The notes under the pieces were generated by a model. It ran no database searches. It saw only the letters and a list, made by a program, of their open reading frames with translations, and was not told the origin of the DNA. From JBFONV01 sp040779335 (lineage in GTDB: Bacteria > Pseudomonadota > Gammaproteobacteria > Enterobacterales > Alteromonadaceae): 64,000 nucleotides of DNA. The position numbers and the translations under genes were made by a program. Of the stretch, positions 16,613-25,472 are shown piece by piece; positions within the stretch are counted from its first letter, which is position 1; every line of letters starts with the position of its first letter. The DNA is taken from positions 1 through 64,000 of the forward strand of contig JBFONV010000008.1 of NCBI GenBank assembly GCA_040779335.1, read 5' to 3'.

Positions 16613-17380
16613 TTAATAGCCTGTGCCGTTTCCTACTCGTTCCTGTAACAGTTTGAATTTGTGAAAACCTTTATTTTGTAATCGTTTTAAGTCGAAATGG
16701 ATCATGCCTTTCATCGGTCTGGCTTTGACTGTTTGTGAACATTTCAGTTCACCTTCATTTTTTTTATTAAATTTAGAAACAGATTTATAGCATATTTTAG
16801 CCGGGCATGTATAAGCACATCCGGCATTGGCAAATAATCTTATTCGATGTTTTTCTATGATGTTATCAAGTAATTCATCGTCATCGTTTGCTGCCATAGG
16901 CAGGACGACGGTATCATATAGTTTCAAGGCTTCTTCTATTTTTTCTATATTATCAATATTTTTGATAACACTTGCTTCAAGATCATATTCAGGAAAATCA
17001 CCTTTTATCCATTGTGCTAAGTCATCATTAGTGCAAATAATGGAGTTTAGTGGATTATGGTACTTTTTTAGTAAAGCTTTATTTTCTTGAAATTCTTCTT
17101 TACTTGCAAAATGGTTAGTGAAAGGAATTCTTACGCCCAAACCTATTTCGTTTAACGTTTTTGCGTCTTGTTCTGATAATTGCCTCATCTGAAAAAATCG
17201 ACCACCATATAACGTAGAAGGTTCGACAAAACCAAAAAAGCTTTCAATTTTTTCAACGGGGACAGAAGCAAATGATCTTTTGAGAAAATCAAAAATAGGC
17301 TCATGGTGGGTTTTACCTCGTGCTGATATTGTATAGGTATTAGCATGAGGTATTGCTTGAGATTTTACAGGATATGACAT
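16613..17380 (-). CDS. Unknown 255-residue protein with clustered cysteines
   Basis: I do not assign a firm family. The protein has no signal peptide or membrane span. Its middle (NPLNSIICTNDDLAQWI, then DLEASVIKNIDNIEKIEEALKLYDTVVLP) alternates strand- and helix-like segments, as in a TIM-barrel. It is followed by NAGCAYTCPAKICYKSVSKFN, with three closely spaced cysteines and a fourth about 16 residues later (KCSQT). That pattern resembles the C-terminal cysteine cluster of U32-type or radical-style barrel proteins, but the similarity is loose. It stands alone between proS and the channel gene. A metal- or cluster-binding site is the best-supported inference. Confidence 0.6.
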   Translation of the reverse strand: MSYPVKSQAIPHANTYTISARGKTHHEPIFDFLKRSFASVPVEKIESFFGFVEPSTLYGGRFFQMRQLSEQDAKTLNEIGLGVRIPFTNHFASKEEFQENKALLKKYHNPLNSIICTNDDLAQWIKGDFPEYDLEASVIKNIDNIEKIEEALKLYDTVVLPMAANDDDELLDNIIEKHRIRLFANAGCAYTCPAKICYKSVSKFNKKNEGELKCSQTVKARPMKGMIHFDLKRLQNKGFHKFKLLQERVGNGTGY

Positions 17381-17589
17381 GGAATTGAGTGTTTATGCAA
17401 AGTATTGTATTTAATATAAAAGCTGCTGTTAAGTTTACTTTGATACAGATCAATAACCGAGTTATTAACTGACAAAGCTTAAGTTTTAACTATGTCATTA
17501 GAACGTGTGATAAGTGCATTTGGCGATTTACTTTACTCTTTTCTATAGAGCGCTGGCTTTATCCTTTATTTATACAACTTATTTAAAAA

Positions 17590-18588
17590 TCATCTTGTCA
17601 TTTTCTTGACGAACACAACCACGAATAGCGCTATGGTAAAGCTACCCGTAAAGGCTTCGATAGCGGCGATAGCACGCGATATTCCCACAGGGGTAAAATC
17701 TCCATAACCCAGTGTGGTAAAGGTAACCACAGAGTAATAGAGACAAGAAAGAAACAACTCAACATTCTGCATTAAGGTTAAATTTTCACTGAATGCTTGT
17801 ATCTGTCCTTGATAATTTAATCCAGTAAAAGCATATAGCACCGCGCATATTAGGATCATCATTATGGAAATGCCGACAATTCTTAGTGGCGCTTCCCCAT
17901 AACCACAAAATAAGTCCACCATCTTAGAGGAAAAACGTTTGAAGCTGCGGGGCGGAAGTTGCATGCGGCGCATGGTTAACTCTTGTTGAATAAATGCTCC
18001 CGCTAACGAAAAAATACCTTCGTGCTCGGCATGTTTTCTTAGGTCTCGATATATTTCTTCAGCCTGCTCAAAATAATCTTGGGCCAGTGCTTTGTCATTA
18101 TTTCTTAGCGCTTTTTTTGCCAAATGTTGTTGTACGAGTTTGCGACCAAATTTTATATTTTCTATCTTACTGCCAGCCCATTTCACCCCTAACAAATTTG
18201 CGTTTGCTAAATTTGCATAATTTAATGTAGCTTCTCGTAAGTCAGCTTTCATCAGACTGGCATTCGTTAAATTGATATTAAATAAATGGCTATTTTGTAA
18301 ATTGCTACGGTAGAAGTCTGCGTAGGAAAAGTCATAGCCGATTTTACTATGATGGTTAACCAAGTCTATTTCAGATAAGTTAGCACTTTTAACAATAATA
18401 CCTCTTAAAAAACCACCGCTGTGGGCGTAGGCTTCTAGCGCTTCTTTAATATTCGCACCTGACTTATCAATATCCTTATCATGCCAATAACAATAACCTG
18501 AGTCGCTCGCCTGATTTGGACATGCGACGTTTTCAGGATCTTGGTATTTGCACTCAGCGTGTATATCTAACAGGTTATTTTCATTCAT
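17590..18588 (-). CDS. Pentapeptide-repeat two-pore-helix potassium channel
   Basis: This encodes 332 residues. A short N-terminal segment with cysteine and histidine (CKYQDPENVACPNQ to CYWHD) may bind zinc. Residues about 60-135 contain pentapeptide repeats (A(D/N)LxxA pattern: NLTNASLMKADLREATLNYANLANANL), a predicted right-handed beta-helix. A helical linker (about 145-200) follows. The C-terminal third has a first membrane helix near 230-250, a pore helix with selectivity filter TTLGYGD, and a second membrane helix ending at the C terminus. The filter identifies a potassium-selective Kir/KcsA-type pore. It is monocistronic. Ligand or regulatory role of the repeat domain is unknown. Confidence 0.85.
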   Translation of the reverse strand: MNENNLLDIHAECKYQDPENVACPNQASDSGYCYWHDKDIDKSGANIKEALEAYAHSGGFLRGIIVKSANLSEIDLVNHHSKIGYDFSYADFYRSNLQNSHLFNINLTNASLMKADLREATLNYANLANANLLGVKWAGSKIENIKFGRKLVQQHLAKKALRNNDKALAQDYFEQAEEIYRDLRKHAEHEGIFSLAGAFIQQELTMRRMQLPPRSFKRFSSKMVDLFCGYGEAPLRIVGISIMMILICAVLYAFTGLNYQGQIQAFSENLTLMQNVELFLSCLYYSVVTFTTLGYGDFTPVGISRAIAAIEAFTGSFTIALFVVVFVKKMTR

Positions 18589-18647
18589 AAATACAGTATA
18601 GTAAGCGGCTGAAAAATTGCATTTAATGTCTTTATTAGAGGAAAGTG

Positions 18648-19130
18648 ATGAATATTGAGTTAGTAACCGTTGATTACAATGATGCCAAGCAAGGGCAAGA
18701 TTTACTTATGTTACTAAATGCTTACGCATTAGATCCGATGGGCGGCGGGGAGCCGATAACTGAATATGTCCGAGAAAATTTACTTGCGACTCTTGCCAAG
18801 CAAAATAATGTCTTTTCAATTATTGGTTATGTAGATGGCAAGCCGGCAGGGTTGATCAATTGCGTTGAAGGTTTTTCTACTTTTAGTTGCAAACCTTTGG
18901 TTAACATTCACGATGCAGTGGTGTTACCGGAATATCGTGGCAAAGGTTTAGTCGACCGATTATTCAACGAAGTTGAAAGTATTGCCAAAGATAAGGGCTG
19001 CTGCAAGGTAACCTTGGAAGTGTTAGAGGGAAATATTGTTGCTCAAAAGGCCTATAAAAAGTTTGGCTACAATGGCTACGAGCTAGATCCTGAAATGGGC
19101 AAAGCAATCTTTTGGCAAAAGAAATTATAG
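18648..19130 (+). CDS. GNAT-family N-acetyltransferase
   Basis: This encodes 160 residues, starting at ATG 18648 with AGAGGA five bases upstream. The acetyl-CoA-binding motif is visible as VVLPEYRGKGLVDRLFNEVE (Q/RxxGxG/A in the form RGKGLV), followed by the typical KVTLEVLEGNIVAQKAYKKFGY beta-bulge segment. The acceptor substrate cannot be told. It is divergent from the channel gene with about 60 bases between the starts. Confidence 0.88.
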   Translation: MNIELVTVDYNDAKQGQDLLMLLNAYALDPMGGGEPITEYVRENLLATLAKQNNVFSIIGYVDGKPAGLINCVEGFSTFSCKPLVNIHDAVVLPEYRGKGLVDRLFNEVESIAKDKGCCKVTLEVLEGNIVAQKAYKKFGYNGYELDPEMGKAIFWQKKL

Positions 19131-19161
19131 TCGTTGTGATATTAATTTACTGTGCCTGCGG

Positions 19162-19575
19162 TTAAAAAGAAATAGGTCTTCTTTTATTGGGTTGGTTGTT
19201 TGGCTGAGCTTTTTCATCGTGGTTAAGTTTAGCCTTTTTCTTATTGGTTTTTTTCGCCGCTTTTTGTTGAACCGAATCACGAGTATCTTGCGCGCGAGAG
19301 GCAACTTCCGTGGTTTCTTTTTTAGTTGCTAAAGACTCAGCATTAGCCGGAGATAGCTCTATTGCTATAGTTTCACCATTAAACTCAATAACGTCGCCAG
19401 CATTAATTTTTTTACGCTTACGAAACTCTACTTCACCGTTAACTAACACATAACCTTCACTGATGACGATTTTAGCTTCCCCGCCACCCGATACCATATT
19501 GGCAATTTTCAGCAATTTACATAGCTCTATCGGTTGTTCGCTGATAGTGATGATTTCGTGTTCTGCGTTTGACAA
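19162..19575 (-). CDS. S4-domain RNA-binding protein (YbcJ-like)
   Basis: This encodes 137 residues. The N-terminal 70 form an S4 domain: PIELCKLLKIANMVSGGGEAKIVISEGYVLVNGEVEFRKRKKI, the pattern of the YbcJ/RNA-binding S4 group. The C-terminal 65 residues form a low-complexity Lys/Ala/Gln-rich tail (KKAAKKTNKKKAK) that would help bind RNA; E. coli YbcJ is about 70 residues and lacks such a tail. It is probably ribosome- or RNA-associated in the cytosol. Confidence 0.88.
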   Translation of the reverse strand: MSNAEHEIITISEQPIELCKLLKIANMVSGGGEAKIVISEGYVLVNGEVEFRKRKKINAGDVIEFNGETIAIELSPANAESLATKKETTEVASRAQDTRDSVQQKAAKKTNKKKAKLNHDEKAQPNNQPNKRRPISF

Positions 19576-19743
19576 TGTATTGCTCCATTTAGAATAAGGT
19601 TAGGGCATGTTGAATTTTGCCTCCAATAACTCTGACAGTTTAACACTTACCTAAAGATATTGAATGTTTATCAGTGAGGTTAACCGGCTTAATTATTTTT
19701 AATTCCTAAAATAGGTGAAAGATAACGTTTGGAACAAGGGGTT

Positions 19744-20334
19744 TTAAAAACCTCGGAAGAAAATACGTTTAACACTAAACTTATTGAGCATTTTTTCCAT
19801 TAGCTCTAAATCAGATACGCGGTCATCTAATTTTTCAATTGCCTGTTGATGATTGTGTAAATGTCGGTCTTGCGCTTTGTCTAAGCCACCACTGGCAATA
19901 AAATTTCTAATTTGTATCAATTCGTCTTTGTCTAACCAAACCCCACAGTTAATGCATAAATCGATCACTACACCAGAAATTGATTTAAAGTTTTGTCTAG
20001 TCATCAATTTTGAACAGCAAGCACAGGGTAGATAACCCTCAGCTCTAGGCATAGATTTCTTGATATAATTAGGATCTGATTTTTCATCCCTGTAAACATC
20101 AAATTCACTGGTCAGCACGTTAAACTCTTCAGGTTCAAGCCATAGTCCTTCACAGTTAGGGCATTGATCTAATTCATAGCGATTAAACTGATGAATGTCT
20201 AACGGGTTTTTACAGCGTGGACATTGACGTTTTGTTGATGGCTGAGCTGTTGTCATGGTACCTCCGCACATTGGGCAGGTACGAACATTACCATTGATTG
20301 TGTGTTCACATTGAGTACAACTTGATAATGACAT
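19744..20334 (-). CDS. Zinc-ribbon protein (zf-TFIIB type)
   Basis: This encodes 196 residues with four treble CxxC zinc-ribbon-like pairs: CTQC/CPMC (residues about 6-21), CPRC/CPNC (38-60), CACC (about 103), and CINCGVWLDKDEL (about 128). The CPNCEGLWLEPEEF and CINCGVWLDKDEL segments are the signature of zf-TFIIB domains. The last 50 residues are predicted helical (HNHQQAIEKLDDRVSDLELMEKM), maybe a coiled coil. The molecular function is not known. It lies 27 bases after the FKBP gene, in the same direction. Confidence 0.82.
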   Translation of the reverse strand: MSLSSCTQCEHTINGNVRTCPMCGGTMTTAQPSTKRQCPRCKNPLDIHQFNRYELDQCPNCEGLWLEPEEFNVLTSEFDVYRDEKSDPNYIKKSMPRAEGYLPCACCSKLMTRQNFKSISGVVIDLCINCGVWLDKDELIQIRNFIASGGLDKAQDRHLHNHQQAIEKLDDRVSDLELMEKMLNKFSVKRIFFRGF

Positions 20335-20361
20335 AACTACTTCCTTGTATTTACATGTTTA

Positions 20362-20835
20362 TTATTGAATATCAATCAGTTCGACATCAAAAATCAATAA
20401 CGAACCTGCTGGAATTTTACCCGCACTATTATTGCCATATCCTAAATGAGCAGGAATGAAAAAGCGAAACTTATCACCTGCGACCATTAATTGTAAGCCT
20501 TCTGTCCATCCCGAAATTACCTGATTTAAACCAAAGGCAATGGGTTCGCCTCTCTCGACTGAACTGTCAAACACAGTGCCGTCGATTAAGGTGCCATGAT
20601 AATGCACTGTTACTTGATCCGAAGCGCTGGGATGTTGGCCACCGTCACCATGTTGCAATACCTGATATTGTAAACCTGAATCGGTTGCTAAAACCCCTTC
20701 ATTGCTTTTGTTTTCGGCCAAGAATTCTTCGCCTATTTTTATGTTCTGTACTGCATTGGCTTTATTAATGTTGGCGCGATAAAAATAGAAGGTAATTAAG
20801 CCGAATATGACGACTAATATGATGACTTTGCTCAT
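20362..20835 (-). CDS. Membrane-anchored FKBP-type peptidyl-prolyl isomerase
   Basis: This encodes 157 residues with an N-terminal hydrophobic segment (about 4-20), a short linker, and an FKBP domain at about 55-157. Conserved elements visible are VTVHYHGTLIDGTVFDSSVERGEP, GWTEGLQLMVAGDKFRFFIPAHLGYG and LIFDVELI. The FkpA/FklB group is closest in sequence style, but the dimerisation domain of FkpA is missing, so no symbol is assigned. It probably acts on proteins at the periplasmic face. Confidence 0.88.
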   Translation of the reverse strand: MSKVIILVVIFGLITFYFYRANINKANAVQNIKIGEEFLAENKSNEGVLATDSGLQYQVLQHGDGGQHPSASDQVTVHYHGTLIDGTVFDSSVERGEPIAFGLNQVISGWTEGLQLMVAGDKFRFFIPAHLGYGNNSAGKIPAGSLLIFDVELIDIQ

Positions 20836-20961
20836 TAAAAATCCCTAGATAGGTTGTTTGGTAGCATATTAAATAATGCAATCTAACTCAGACACAACGC
20901 GTTATCAAGGTGATAAAATTAGTCGGAGTATTTTAATGGTTTTGTATGGTACTAAAAGAAG

Positions 20962-20993
20962 TGGTGGACGATACTGGGCTTGAGTCAGTGATT
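20962..20993 (-). pseudogene. tRNA-Val 3-prime remnant
   Basis: Bases 20962-20993 match the 3-prime acceptor and T-arm end (TGGTGGACGATACTGGGCTTGA, then a degenerate GTCAGTGA) of the three intact tRNA-Val genes downstream. The anticodon arm and D-arm are gone. This is a decayed extra copy of the tandem tRNA cluster. Confidence 0.75.
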
Positions 20994-21085
20994 CGGCGCG
21001 AGTGTAAAGAGTAGAAGGTGCTACACAGCGATGCTTTATGCTAATGAATTAATGTTTGGAATTATTTACTAATATATCAGAGAAG

Positions 21086-21161
21086 TGGTGGACGATACTG
21101 GGCTTGAACCAGTGACCCCCGCCTTGTAAGGGCGGTGCTCTCCCAACTGAGCTAATCGTCC
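21086..21161 (-). tRNA. tRNA-Val (anticodon UAC)
   Basis: A 76-base cloverleaf on the minus strand: acceptor GGACGAT/ATCGTCC with encoded CCA, D-arm TTAGCTCAGTTGGGA, anticodon loop CTTACAA giving UAC, T-loop TTCAAGC. It is the lowest-coordinate copy of three identical genes, separated by about 25 bases. It is convergent in orientation to gltX, which lies upstream on the opposite strand as in other gammaproteobacteria. Confidence 0.97.
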
Positions 21162-21186
21162 GAATTTTTCGCATATATCAGTAAAG

Positions 21187-21262
21187 TGGTGGACGATACT
21201 GGGCTTGAACCAGTGACCCCCGCCTTGTAAGGGCGGTGCTCTCCCAACTGAGCTAATCGTCC
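21187..21262 (-). tRNA. tRNA-Val (anticodon UAC), second copy
   Basis: Identical to the copy at 21086-21161, with encoded CCA. The repeat unit includes the short spacer, suggesting tandem duplication. Confidence 0.97.
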
Positions 21263-21287
21263 GGATGTTACTAATATATCAGAGAAG

Positions 21288-21363
21288 TGGTGGACGATAC
21301 TGGGCTTGAACCAGTGACCCCCGCCTTGTAAGGGCGGTGCTCTCCCAACTGAGCTAATCGTCC
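21288..21363 (-). tRNA. tRNA-Val (anticodon UAC), third copy
   Basis: Identical to the other two copies. It is promoter-proximal for the minus-strand cluster. The spacer preceding it repeats ACTAATATATCAGAGAAG, also found beside the first copy. Confidence 0.97.
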
Positions 21364-21629
21364 TTCTCTGTGGGGGCGTATTATAGGGAGATCGAAAAAG
21401 CTGTCAACAAAAAGAAAGTAATTTTTTCAGTTTTTTCTTTATATTTAAGTTAACTGCGTTAATTTTCAACATCATGATTAATTTATAATCTTTTATTGGT
21501 CATCTGCATTCAATAGGTGTATTCAACCCTTGAGCCTGATAAAATAGCGGCAATTTTTTTAGGCCAAATTATCGACCTTGCTCTGATTAATATTTTATTC
21601 AGGTTTTAGGTCAGAATTGAGAGAATAAC

Positions 21630-23042
21630 ATGACATTGACAACTCGATTTGCTCCAAGTCCAACAGGGTATTTACACGTTGGTGGAGCGCGTACTGCGCT
21701 ATATAGCTGGTTATATGCGAAAAAAAATGGTGGCGATTTTATTTTACGTATTGAAGATACTGATCTCGAACGTTCCACCCAAGAATCCGTCGATGCTATT
21801 ATGGATGGCATGCATTGGTTAAATTTAGATTGGACTCATGGTCCTTACTTTCAGACTCAACGATTTGACCGTTATAAGGAAGTTATTGCTCAGCTAGTTG
21901 AGTCAGGCAATGCATATCGTTGTTATTGTAGCGCGGAAGAAGTTGAAATGATGCGTGAAGAGGCTCGCGCTAATGGTCAAACTGAAAAATATAATGGTAT
22001 GTGGCGTGATCGCACTGATTACCTAGAAGATAAACCTTATGTGATACGTTTTAAAAACCCGTTAGCAGGTAATGTCGTTATTAATGACATGGTTAAAGGC
22101 GAAATTGTTATTGCTAATGAAGTGCTTGATGATCTTATTATCGCGCGTTCTGACGGCTCACCAACGTATAATTTAACCGTAGTGGTCGATGACTGGGATA
22201 TGAAAGTAACCCATGTTGTACGTGGTGATGATCATGTTAATAACACACCAAGACAAATAAACATCTTAAAAGCATTGGGCGCGCCATTGCCTGAATATGC
22301 ACATATTCCAATGATTTTAGGTGATGATGGTAAGCGCCTATCAAAACGTCATGGTGCGGTTGGTGTTATGCAATACCGTGATGAAGGCTATTTACCTGAA
22401 GCCTTGCTTAACTATTTAGTGCGTTTGGGTTGGTCTCACGGCGATCAAGAAATTTTCTCGCGTGAAGAAATGATCGAATTGTTTGATTTGAAAAACTGTA
22501 ACCGCGCACCATCGGCGTTTAATACTGACAAGCTTATTTGGGTTAATCAGCATTATATGAAAACCATGGATCCTGCTGATGTGGCAAAGCACTTAGCGTG
22601 GCACATGGAAAATGAAGGCATTAACACTGAAAATGGTCCTGAGTTGGCAGAGATTGTGAAAGTGCAGGCCGATCGTGTTAAAACCTTAAAAGAGATGGCG
22701 CAAATTAGTCGTTACTTTTACGAAGACTTTAGCGAACTTGACCCATCCGCGGTTAAAAAACATCTTCGTCCCGTGGTTAAAGAGCCATTACTTTTAGTTA
22801 AAGCTAAGTTAGCGGCATTAACTGATTGGTCGCCAGAGCCTATTCATGCAGCGATAAATGATACGGCTACTGAGCTTGAAGTTGGTATGGGTAAAGTTGG
22901 TATGCCACTTCGTGTTGCCGCAACCGGAGGTGGTAATTCTCCTTCGCTTGATATTACGTTAGCCTTGTTAGATCAACAAAAAGTATTGTCGCGTATTGAT
23001 AATGCCTTGGTTGTAGTGGAAGAGAGAATAGCAAATAGTTAA
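21630..23042 (+). CDS. gltX: Glutamyl-tRNA synthetase
   Basis: This class I synthetase charges tRNA-Glu. It has 470 residues. The HIGH-type motif is PSPTGYLHVGGARTALYSW near 9, the KMSKS-type motif is KRLSKRHGAV near 237, and the DLVIARSDG-like segment is DDLIIARSDGSPTYN. The C-terminal anticodon-binding region ends with a Leu-rich helix. ATG 21630 has GAGAG upstream. The tRNA-Val cluster on the opposite strand beside gltX matches other gammaproteobacteria. Confidence 0.97.
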   Translation: MTLTTRFAPSPTGYLHVGGARTALYSWLYAKKNGGDFILRIEDTDLERSTQESVDAIMDGMHWLNLDWTHGPYFQTQRFDRYKEVIAQLVESGNAYRCYCSAEEVEMMREEARANGQTEKYNGMWRDRTDYLEDKPYVIRFKNPLAGNVVINDMVKGEIVIANEVLDDLIIARSDGSPTYNLTVVVDDWDMKVTHVVRGDDHVNNTPRQINILKALGAPLPEYAHIPMILGDDGKRLSKRHGAVGVMQYRDEGYLPEALLNYLVRLGWSHGDQEIFSREEMIELFDLKNCNRAPSAFNTDKLIWVNQHYMKTMDPADVAKHLAWHMENEGINTENGPELAEIVKVQADRVKTLKEMAQISRYFYEDFSELDPSAVKKHLRPVVKEPLLLVKAKLAALTDWSPEPIHAAINDTATELEVGMGKVGMPLRVAATGGGNSPSLDITLALLDQQKVLSRIDNALVVVEERIANS

Positions 23043-23077
23043 TTTGCATTTGTTAGCTTTTGCTGCGAGTGATTATA

Positions 23078-23119
23078 ATGGCGAATTATTACTTTGTGGT
23101 AATTCGCCATTTTGTTTTT
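23078..23119 (+). terminator. Rho-independent terminator of gltX
   Basis: The 11-bp stem ATGGCGAATTA/TAATTCGCCAT with an 11-base loop is followed by TTTGTTTTT, 36 bases after the gltX stop codon. Confidence 0.88.
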
Positions 23120-23150
23120 ACCTTTAATACACAATCAAATTGAATTTTTT

Positions 23151-23882
23151 ATGAAAAAAAATGCTCTTATTTTTAGTTTAATCCTAAGTATTACAGGTAG
23201 TTCAATACCATTAGCGGCTTATGAAAAACAACAAGTGTTAACTATTGCTGTTGGAGAAATGCCTTTTTTATTTAGTGGAGTGCCAGAAGATAGCGGTGCA
23301 TACAATGTGTTGTTTGATACAGTGAAACAACAAATGACTGTACCCTATAAATTGTTATATGTTCCTGTTGCTCGTGCAGATATAGTGTTTATAAATGGTC
23401 AAGTTGATTGTTTAACCCCCGCGTCAACTGCAAAAATGGCAGAAAAACATAAACTTATAGCAAGCCAACCATACAATTATGTGACAGCTTATATTTATAA
23501 TTCTACTAGCGAGCCGTCTATTTCATCATTACATGATCTAGATAAAAAAATCGTGGCTATTCAAAGAGGCTTTACCTATGGAGGTAAGAATTTTGGTGAA
23601 AACATTAGTGTTATTGCTGTCGGTACCATAAACCAAAGTATAGAAATGCTGCTCAAGGGGAGAATAGATGCTTTTGTTGGCTATGAGTCAGATGTGGTTA
23701 ATGCCTTCAAAGAGTATGACTCAAGTTTAATTCATACAAACAAAGCTTTTATTGTGCATAGCCAATCAGAAAATATTGTCTGTTATAAATCAAAAGTGAC
23801 TGAACAATTTATTCAACAATTTGATGCTAGTTTACATCTGTTGAAGTCCTCTGGTCAGCATAAGCAAATAATGGCGTATTAG
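23151..23882 (+). CDS. Periplasmic solute-binding protein (SBP_bac_3-like)
   Basis: This encodes 243 residues from ATG 23151, with a signal peptide (MKKNALIFSLILSITGSSIP, cleavage near LAA-YE). A TTG at 23112 would start inside the gltX terminator and is rejected. The body has the extracellular solute-binding (family 3) pattern: LDKKIVAIQRGFTYGGKNF, then SIEMLLKGRIDAFVGYE. No ABC permease or ATPase is nearby, a common orphan arrangement in Alteromonadales, and the ligand is unknown. Confidence 0.75.
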   Translation: MKKNALIFSLILSITGSSIPLAAYEKQQVLTIAVGEMPFLFSGVPEDSGAYNVLFDTVKQQMTVPYKLLYVPVARADIVFINGQVDCLTPASTAKMAEKHKLIASQPYNYVTAYIYNSTSEPSISSLHDLDKKIVAIQRGFTYGGKNFGENISVIAVGTINQSIEMLLKGRIDAFVGYESDVVNAFKEYDSSLIHTNKAFIVHSQSENIVCYKSKVTEQFIQQFDASLHLLKSSGQHKQIMAY

Positions 23883-23964
23883 GATTATTATTTATTAGTA
23901 ACCTTTATAAAGTTTTATCAAGTATGTAGCCCTCATAACGGGTTATAATGAACAAGTATTTAAT

Positions 23965-25320
23965 GTGTTGGAGCAGGATTTGTTATTTAGTGATTTTGGT
24001 TTAGATAAACGATTAATGTCGATAGTTGAGCATTTAGGCTTTAATGAGCCGACAGAGATTCAACAACATGCAATTCCGGCAGCCATGGCGGGACATGACT
24101 TAATTGCCTCGTCTAAAACGGGCTCTGGTAAAACACTTGCATTTTTACTTCCTGCATTACAGCGCTTAATGAAAAATAGAGCGTTGAGCAAACGCGATCC
24201 TCGCGTGGTCATATTAACGCCGACCCGTGAACTTGCTAAGCAAGTTTATACTCAATTAAGGTTATTTACCTCAGGTTCACAATTTAAAGCGGTGTTAATT
24301 CTCGGCGGTGAAAACTTTAACGATCAAGTTAAGACCTTGGAAAAAGACCCACATTTTATTGTCGCTACGCCTGGACGTTTAGCTGATCACTTAAAGCAGG
24401 GCCATTTCTATCTTAATGGACTAGAGCTGTTAATACTCGATGAAGCCGATCGGATGTTAGATCTTGGATTTGCCGAGCAATTGGCATTAATCAACAAAGC
24501 AGCTGATCACCGTAAACGTCAAACATTAATGTTTTCAGCGACCTTAGATCATGCGCAGGTGAATGATTTTGCTTTAGCATTGCTGAAAAAACCAAAACGT
24601 ATTGCCATAGGTAGCGCGCATACAGAGCATAAAGATATCACGAAGCGATTTTATTTATGTGACAACTTAGCGCATAAAGAACAGCTACTTGCGCATTTTC
24701 TTGCTCATGAAAATTATCAACAGTTGATTATCTTCACGGCAACTAGAGCTGACACAGAGAGACTTGCTGAGGTATTAGCAAAACAAAATTTAAGTACGGT
24801 GGCACTAAGTGGCGATTTAAGCCAAAGCCAGCGTAATCAAATTATGGATGGTTTTAGTAAAGGTCAGCAGAAAATACTGATCACTACCGACTTAGCCTCT
24901 CGCGGTTTAGATCTGGTGAATGTTTCTCATGTCATCAATTTTGATATGCCTAAACACACCGAAGAGTTTGTCCATCGTATCGGTCGCACTGGTCGGGCAG
25001 GAAGCAAGGGCGATGCTATTTCCTTTGTTGGACCTAAAGACTGGTTGAGCTTTAAGAATATTGAAGCTTTTTTACAGCAAGAGATTTCATTCGAGAAAAT
25101 AGCAGGTTTAACCGCTAAGTTTACTGGGCTCAAAGCGAAGAAATCGGTAAAAGCGAATAAAGTTAAAGTAGATAAGACTAAAAATACAGGTCCGTCAAAA
25201 AGCACAAAACCGCGCAAGAGTAATATTAAAACCTTCCATGCCGCGCAAGATGTTGGCGACAGACCGGTATTGCGAAGTAAAAACACTTTGCAGGATCATG
25301 AAGACAATGAAGAAGCCTAA
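23965..25320 (+). CDS. DEAD-box RNA helicase (SrmB-like)
   Basis: This encodes 451 residues with every conserved motif: Q-motif GFNEPTEIQQHAIP near 25, Walker A ASKTGSGKT near 48, PTRELAKQ, TPGRLADH, DEAD (LDEADRMLDLGFA) near 160, SAT (FSATLDHAQ), ITTDLASRGLDL and HRIGRTGRAG near 350. The tail of about 80 residues is Lys-rich with SKSTKPRKS. It fits the SrmB/RhlE-type group that unwinds RNA in ribosome assembly or decay. The start is GTG at 23965; a TTG at 23980 preceded by GGAG is a good alternative. Confidence 0.92.
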   Translation: MLEQDLLFSDFGLDKRLMSIVEHLGFNEPTEIQQHAIPAAMAGHDLIASSKTGSGKTLAFLLPALQRLMKNRALSKRDPRVVILTPTRELAKQVYTQLRLFTSGSQFKAVLILGGENFNDQVKTLEKDPHFIVATPGRLADHLKQGHFYLNGLELLILDEADRMLDLGFAEQLALINKAADHRKRQTLMFSATLDHAQVNDFALALLKKPKRIAIGSAHTEHKDITKRFYLCDNLAHKEQLLAHFLAHENYQQLIIFTATRADTERLAEVLAKQNLSTVALSGDLSQSQRNQIMDGFSKGQQKILITTDLASRGLDLVNVSHVINFDMPKHTEEFVHRIGRTGRAGSKGDAISFVGPKDWLSFKNIEAFLQQEISFEKIAGLTAKFTGLKAKKSVKANKVKVDKTKNTGPSKSTKPRKSNIKTFHAAQDVGDRPVLRSKNTLQDHEDNEEA

Positions 25321-25436
25321 GGCGTATTGTCTGTTAAATTGATAGTCGCTGTGGGCGGAAGTCCTAGCAGAGCTGAATTTAAGTTAACTTAATTTAACGT
25401 AACTTAGCTTAACTCTATAAAGTTGTTATTACAGTA

Positions 25437-25460
25437 GAAAGGGGCCCTAGGGCCCCTTAT
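25437..25460. terminator. Palindromic bidirectional terminator
   Basis: GGGGCCCTAGGGCCCC (25441-25456) is a perfect palindrome flanked by AAA on one side and TTATT on the other, between two convergent genes. Its T-runs are short, so efficiency is uncertain. Confidence 0.65.
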
Positions 25461-25472
25461 TGCTATAGTAAT

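Noticed and set aside
25441..25456. Perfect palindrome as an operator or recombination site
   Set aside because: It sits between the stops of two convergent genes, so a bidirectional terminator is the simpler reading.
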